A program made the translations under genes and the position numbers. From Pseudonocardia kujensis (lineage in GTDB: Bacteria > Actinomycetota > Actinomycetes > Mycobacteriales > Pseudonocardiaceae), in contig NZ_JAJSOK010000054.1 in the NCBI RefSeq assembly GCF_021283305.1, positions 1 to 54,316 of the forward strand: 54,316 nucleotides of DNA. The letters run 5' to 3'. This document shows positions 50,681-54,316 of the stretch, one piece after another; within the stretch, counting starts at the first letter, position 1; the number at the start of each line of letters is the position of its first letter. Under the pieces are notes generated by a model. It saw nothing but the letters and a program-made list of their open reading frames with translations, made no database searches and was not told the origin of the DNA.

Positions 50681-52240
50681 TCATGCGGCGGACGCCACCG
50701 CGGGCTCCAGGCCGACCGCCCTGCCGACCGCCCGGGCCAGCGCCCGGGCGTGGTCGCCCGCGGTCTCCCGCGCGGCGGCGTCGTGCCGCCAGGCGATCAC
50801 CCCGTCCGGCCGCACCAGCAGGGCGGAGCGCGGCTCGAGCCCGCAGCGGCGGGCGATCCGGTCGCCGACCGCCGGGACCGCGACGGGCACCGGCAGGTGC
50901 GCCGCCGCGGTGCGCCAGTGGGCGTCGACCGCCCCCGTGAACAGCGTGAACCCGGGTCCGAGCAGGTCCAGGGCGGCCCGGCGGCCGAGCTCGTCGCGCA
51001 CCCGGACGTGCGGCAGGCGCTCGCCGGGCCGTGCGGTTCCGGTGCCGACGTGCACGTCCCCGTCGGCGGGGTCGGTCGCCACCGTGCACGAGCGGTAGGC
51101 CAGCCCGAGGTCGCCGGTGAGCCCGTCGATCGGGTCGGGCCCGCCCGGGCGCAGCGAACGCAGGGCCCGCGCCCGCCCGACCGGCTCGCGCTCCTCGGCG
51201 TACGAGTCGAGCAGCGCCGGGCCCGCCCACCCGCGGACCGTCCAGCCGAGGCGCCAGCCCAGCTCGTGGCCGTCGTGGATCGCGGTGTTCATGCCGTTGC
51301 CGCCGACCGGGGTCATCCGGTGCGCGGCGTCGCCGACCAGGAACCCGGGGCCGGAGCGCACGGCGGTCGCGACGGCGGCGGCCATCGTGAAGGTCTGTGT
51401 CCCCAGCAGCCGCGGCTCGAGGTGCGGCAGGCCCGTCGCCGCACGCAGCAGCCACCGCCACCAACCTGGCGTGGCGGCGGCCATGCGCTCGGCGCCGGTG
51501 CAGTCCGCGGTCCGCTGCCGGGCGTAGCACCAGCGGCCCCCGCCCACCGGCAGCAGCACGCCGGCGGCCTCGGCGTGCTCGAGGGTCCACAGCACGTGGG
51601 GGTCACGGGCGAAGATCGCGTCGACCCCCGACGGCGCGTCCGGGCGGAACAGGACCTGCGCGTAGTCGCCGAGCGTGCCGAGGTCGCGAATGCCGATGCC
51701 GAGGGCCGCACGCACCCGGCTGCGCGGCCCGTCGGCCCCGACGACGAACCGGGCCCGCACCCGCTCCCCGCCGGCCAGCCGCGCCTCGACCCCGTCGGTC
51801 ACCGCGAGGTCGATCAGCGCGCTGTCGAAGCGGACCTCGCCGCCCCGGCGTCGCAGCTCCGTGACGAGGACGGGCTCCAGGTGGTCCTGCGGGCACAGCA
51901 GCGGGTGCGCCGGGCTGGCGCGCAGGGCGTCGCGCCGCGAGGGCCAGCCGACGTCGCGGTGCTCGCGCACGGGACCGGCGAGGGTCTCGGCGACGGCGAC
52001 CCGGGGCGGCACGTCGCCGATCGCCCCGGCCAGCACCGCGTCGGTGAGCCCCCACTCGCGCACGATCTCCATCGTCCGGGTGCTCACGCCGGTGGCGCGC
52101 GGGATGGTCGAGGTGGTGCCGCGCCGCTCGACGACGAGGACCCGCGCCCCGTGCGTCACGGCGGCCAGGGCCGTGGCGAGGCCGGCGGGGCCCGCGCCGA
52201 CCACCAGGACGTCGGTCTCGATCAGGCGGTTCGTCTGCAT
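50681..52240 (-). CDS. FAD-dependent aromatic-type hydroxylase
   Basis: The 519-residue protein is of the PheA/TfdB group of class A flavoprotein monooxygenases: DVLVVGAGPAGLATALAAVTHGARVLVVERR, the middle motif FVVGADGPRSRVRAALGI and FLVGDAAHRMTPVGGNGMNTAIHDGHELGWRL for the FAD ribityl/pyrophosphate. A C-terminal thioredoxin-like domain ends with RPDGVIAWRHDAA. ATG 52240 begins the usual N-terminus; a GTG lies eight codons upstream. It hydroxylates phenolic or polyketide-like substrates in general. Confidence 0.93.
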   Translation of the reverse strand: MQTNRLIETDVLVVGAGPAGLATALAAVTHGARVLVVERRGTTSTIPRATGVSTRTMEIVREWGLTDAVLAGAIGDVPPRVAVAETLAGPVREHRDVGWPSRRDALRASPAHPLLCPQDHLEPVLVTELRRRGGEVRFDSALIDLAVTDGVEARLAGGERVRARFVVGADGPRSRVRAALGIGIRDLGTLGDYAQVLFRPDAPSGVDAIFARDPHVLWTLEHAEAAGVLLPVGGGRWCYARQRTADCTGAERMAAATPGWWRWLLRAATGLPHLEPRLLGTQTFTMAAAVATAVRSGPGFLVGDAAHRMTPVGGNGMNTAIHDGHELGWRLGWTVRGWAGPALLDSYAEEREPVGRARALRSLRPGGPDPIDGLTGDLGLAYRSCTVATDPADGDVHVGTGTARPGERLPHVRVRDELGRRAALDLLGPGFTLFTGAVDAHWRTAAAHLPVPVAVPAVGDRIARRCGLEPRSALLVRPDGVIAWRHDAAARETAGDHARALARAVGRAVGLEPAVASAA

Positions 52241-52285
52241 GGCCGGAAGCGTCCGCCCCGGCACCGCCCGCCGGATCCGTGAGGA

Positions 52286-54316
52286 CTACGGAGTTTCGCC
52301 CCCGGCCCACCGGCGCAGCTCCGTGCGCCGGGCCGCGCCGGTCTTGGCCAGCAGGTTCGCGACGTGCGTCTCCACGGTGCGGCGGGACAGCACCAGCCGC
52401 CGCGCGATCTCGGGGTTGCTGAGCCCCCGCCCGACCAGGACCAGGACCTCGTACTCGCGCCGGGTCACGCCCTTCTCCCGCAGCCCGGCCGGGACCGTCG
52501 TGCCGTGCCGGCCCCGGGTGGGCGCGCCGGCGGCCCGCAGCAGGTCACGGCAGGTCCGGGCCTGCTGCTCGGCACCGGCCGCCTCGTGGGCGGCGAGATC
52601 GGCGCGCAACAAGGGGACGGGATCGTCCCAGCCGTCGCGCACCGCGCACTCGAGGACCATCGGCCGGAGCAGCCGCCGCCACCACGCCCGGCGCCCGAGC
52701 AGCCGGTCGCCGCGCACGCGCGCCTCCGCGGCCTCGGCCGCGCGCCCGGTCCGGCCCGCGGCGACCGCGTCGGCGTAGGCGAGCGCGGCACGGATCGAGC
52801 GGGACACGCCGGACGGGTGGGTGGTGAGCCGTTCGCGGGCCCGCGCGCCGCCGTCGAGCACGGCGTGGAGCAGCAGCCAGGCACCGACCGGGGCGATCAT
52901 CGGCATCGCCCGGTCGGTCAGCACGAGGTCGATCTCCGCGTCGAACTCCCGGGCCGCGCGCGCCAGGTCGTGCTCGACGATCGCGCCGACGCCGCGGGCC
53001 AGGGCGGTCAGCGCACGGTTCCCCGGGGTCGGTTCCGGGACGGCGGCGAGGAGCGTCTCGGCGCCGACCGGGTCGCCGCCGGCGGCGAGCGAGTACGCGG
53101 TCTGGATCCGCGCGATGTCCACGAGGGCCGGCAGGTGCAGGCGGAGCGCGGTGTCGAGGGCGTGGCGGGAGTGCACCTCGCCCGCGGCCGGCCCCTCGGT
53201 CATCAGCGCGGCGTCGGCGACGATGATCTCCGACGCCGCCAGCTGGCCGAGCATCCCGGCGTCGCGGGCGAGGGCGCAGGCGAGCTCGAGGGTGGGCTGC
53301 TCGTCGGCGTCGAGGGCCTCCATCATCCCGGCCCCGGCCAGGGCGGTGACCCGCCACGGCAGCAGGCCGTGCTCGGCGGCGACCTGGGCGGCGCGGCGGA
53401 AGGCGGCGGTCGTGGCGGCCAGGTCGGTCCGCCAGCGGGTGCGGGCGAACACCCCGAGCGCCTCGCACAGGCTCTCGGGGTCGCCCGCGGCCTGGGCCCG
53501 CGAGACCGCCCGGGTCGGGAGGACCGCGGCCTCGTCCACGCGCCCCGCGCCGAAGGGGGCGTCGGCGAGCTGGACCGCGGAGCGCGGGTCGGCCGGTCGC
53601 CCCGCGCGCTCGACGAGGTCGTCGGCGGCGGCCCACCGCCCGGCGACGACGGCGGTGCGGGCGAGGTCGAGGCAGAGGGCGGCGTGCCCGTCGCCGGTGG
53701 TTCCGGACAGCCGGGCCGTGCCGAGGTCCAGCGCTTCGTGGGCGCGACCGGTCAGGGTGAGCACGCGGATCCGCTCCCGCAGCACCTCGGCGTCGAGCGG
53801 CGGGCCGGGGCCGGCTCGCCCGGCGGCGTCCAGGTGGTCGGCCGCCGCGCGCAGCGCGCCGCGGGCGGCCTCGGTCCGCGCCTCGCGCAGGTACAGCGCG
53901 GCCGCCCGGTCGGGCCGCCCGGCCTCGGCGAACAGCGCGGCGGCGGCCGGCCCGCCGTCCGCCTCCGCGAGCGCCTCGGCGGCGCGGGCCGCGAGCCGCG
54001 CCCGCTCGGGCGGCAGGAGCGCGGCGAGCACCGCCTCCCGGGTCAGGGCGTGCGGCCAGCCGAGCCCGCCGGCGTCGCGGACCAGCAGACCCTCGGCGAC
54101 CCCGCCGCGCAGGGCCGCGCCGATCTCGTCCTCGGCGAGCCCGGCGACCGGCCCGAGGAGCCGCCAGTCCGGGGCGGCGCCGAGCACCGCGGCGGCCTCG
54201 ACCGCGCGTCGCGCCGCCGGGTCCAGCGCGTCGAGCCGGCCCTCGACGAGCGCGGCGAAGGTGGGCGGGACCGGCGCGGCGGGAGCCGCCAGCAGCTCCT
54301 CGACCACGAACGGCAG
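52286..54316 (-). CDS. Large LuxR-family regulator, N-terminus cut by window end
   Basis: At least 676 residues are present and the frame continues off the right edge (the last codons read LPFVVEELL, a motif after the AAA core in LAL-type regulators). The P-loop itself is outside the window. A helical TPR-like middle follows (ARLAARAAEALAEADG, AAALYLREARTEAARGALRAAADHL). The C-terminal LuxR helix-turn-helix reads VTRREYEVLVLVGRGLSNPEIARRLVLSRRTVETHVANLLAKTGA. It ends 45 bases upstream of the hydroxylase start on the same strand and may control that gene and its neighbours. Confidence 0.92.
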   Translation of the reverse strand: MPFVVEELLAAPAAPVPPTFAALVEGRLDALDPAARRAVEAAAVLGAAPDWRLLGPVAGLAEDEIGAALRGGVAEGLLVRDAGGLGWPHALTREAVLAALLPPERARLAARAAEALAEADGGPAAAALFAEAGRPDRAAALYLREARTEAARGALRAAADHLDAAGRAGPGPPLDAEVLRERIRVLTLTGRAHEALDLGTARLSGTTGDGHAALCLDLARTAVVAGRWAAADDLVERAGRPADPRSAVQLADAPFGAGRVDEAAVLPTRAVSRAQAAGDPESLCEALGVFARTRWRTDLAATTAAFRRAAQVAAEHGLLPWRVTALAGAGMMEALDADEQPTLELACALARDAGMLGQLAASEIIVADAALMTEGPAAGEVHSRHALDTALRLHLPALVDIARIQTAYSLAAGGDPVGAETLLAAVPEPTPGNRALTALARGVGAIVEHDLARAAREFDAEIDLVLTDRAMPMIAPVGAWLLLHAVLDGGARARERLTTHPSGVSRSIRAALAYADAVAAGRTGRAAEAAEARVRGDRLLGRRAWWRRLLRPMVLECAVRDGWDDPVPLLRADLAAHEAAGAEQQARTCRDLLRAAGAPTRGRHGTTVPAGLREKGVTRREYEVLVLVGRGLSNPEIARRLVLSRRTVETHVANLLAKTGAARRTELRRWAGGETP

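Overview
The window is very GC-rich DNA with tightly packed genes, many GTG starts, frequent 4-base stop/start overlaps and mostly very short intergenic gaps. Together with the gene content (aerobic cobalamin pathway, IniB-like protein, SARP/BTAD regulator, ANTAR-like and large LuxR regulators) this points to an actinobacterium, probably of the Pseudonocardiaceae (Pseudonocardia-like). The genus is inference. No phage, IS element, CRISPR, rRNA or tRNA was recognised.

Layout. 1-8359: the N-terminal part of an Hsp70-family ATPase (minus strand) diverges from a packed plus-strand operon: a small degenerate kinase, a NarL-type response regulator, a second degenerate membrane kinase, then a 1157-residue intact kinase fused to a degenerate dynamin/GTPase-like C-terminus, followed by an Ldh-type dehydrogenase. 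8454-10061: GAF/ANTAR-like protein with a long basic tail. 10166-12929: TPP riboswitch and a thiamine-precursor ABC transporter. 12936-13082: a structured inverted-repeat element. 13103-16100: a small BrnT-like protein, a YhgE/Pip membrane protein and its degenerate ABC ATPase. 16182-17655: a 22-bp tandem repeat array, an IniB-like Asp/His-rich protein and its long upstream region. 17720-28921: a HAD dehalogenase and the aerobic cobalamin genes (cobL-cobM-cobK; cobG-cobH-cobIJ; riboswitch-cobN). 29161-31933: a diiron-type metallo-hydrolase, an MFS carrier and a MarR regulator. 32036-35771: an amide-sensor-like binding protein, then fmdB, formamidase and an alpha/beta hydrolase from a clear promoter. 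35773-38876: RecQ helicase and an MFS exporter. 39047-46161: PIG-L deacetylase, AzlC/AzlD, GNAT, a large BTAD regulator and a BBE-type FAD oxidase. 46246-54316: small membrane protein, tartrate dehydrogenase-like enzyme, Baeyer-Villiger-type monooxygenase, MFS, aromatic-type FAD hydroxylase and a LuxR regulator cut by the window end.

The strongest unexplained signals are: (1) the operon with one response regulator, two kinases that look unable to signal by themselves and one active kinase carrying a lysine-less P-loop GTPase-like domain, beside Hsp70 and in the same window as an IniB-like protein; (2) a dispersed family of exactly 22-bp-periodic repeats at four loci, two of them lying in frame inside cobG and cobN; (3) a pair of nearly superimposable promoters with 11-bp-spaced heptamers upstream of the PIG-L and FAD oxidase genes, flanking the BTAD/SARP regulator gene; and (4) a 147-nt inverted repeat whose second helix pairs fully only in the minus-strand RNA because all its imperfections become G-U pairs there.
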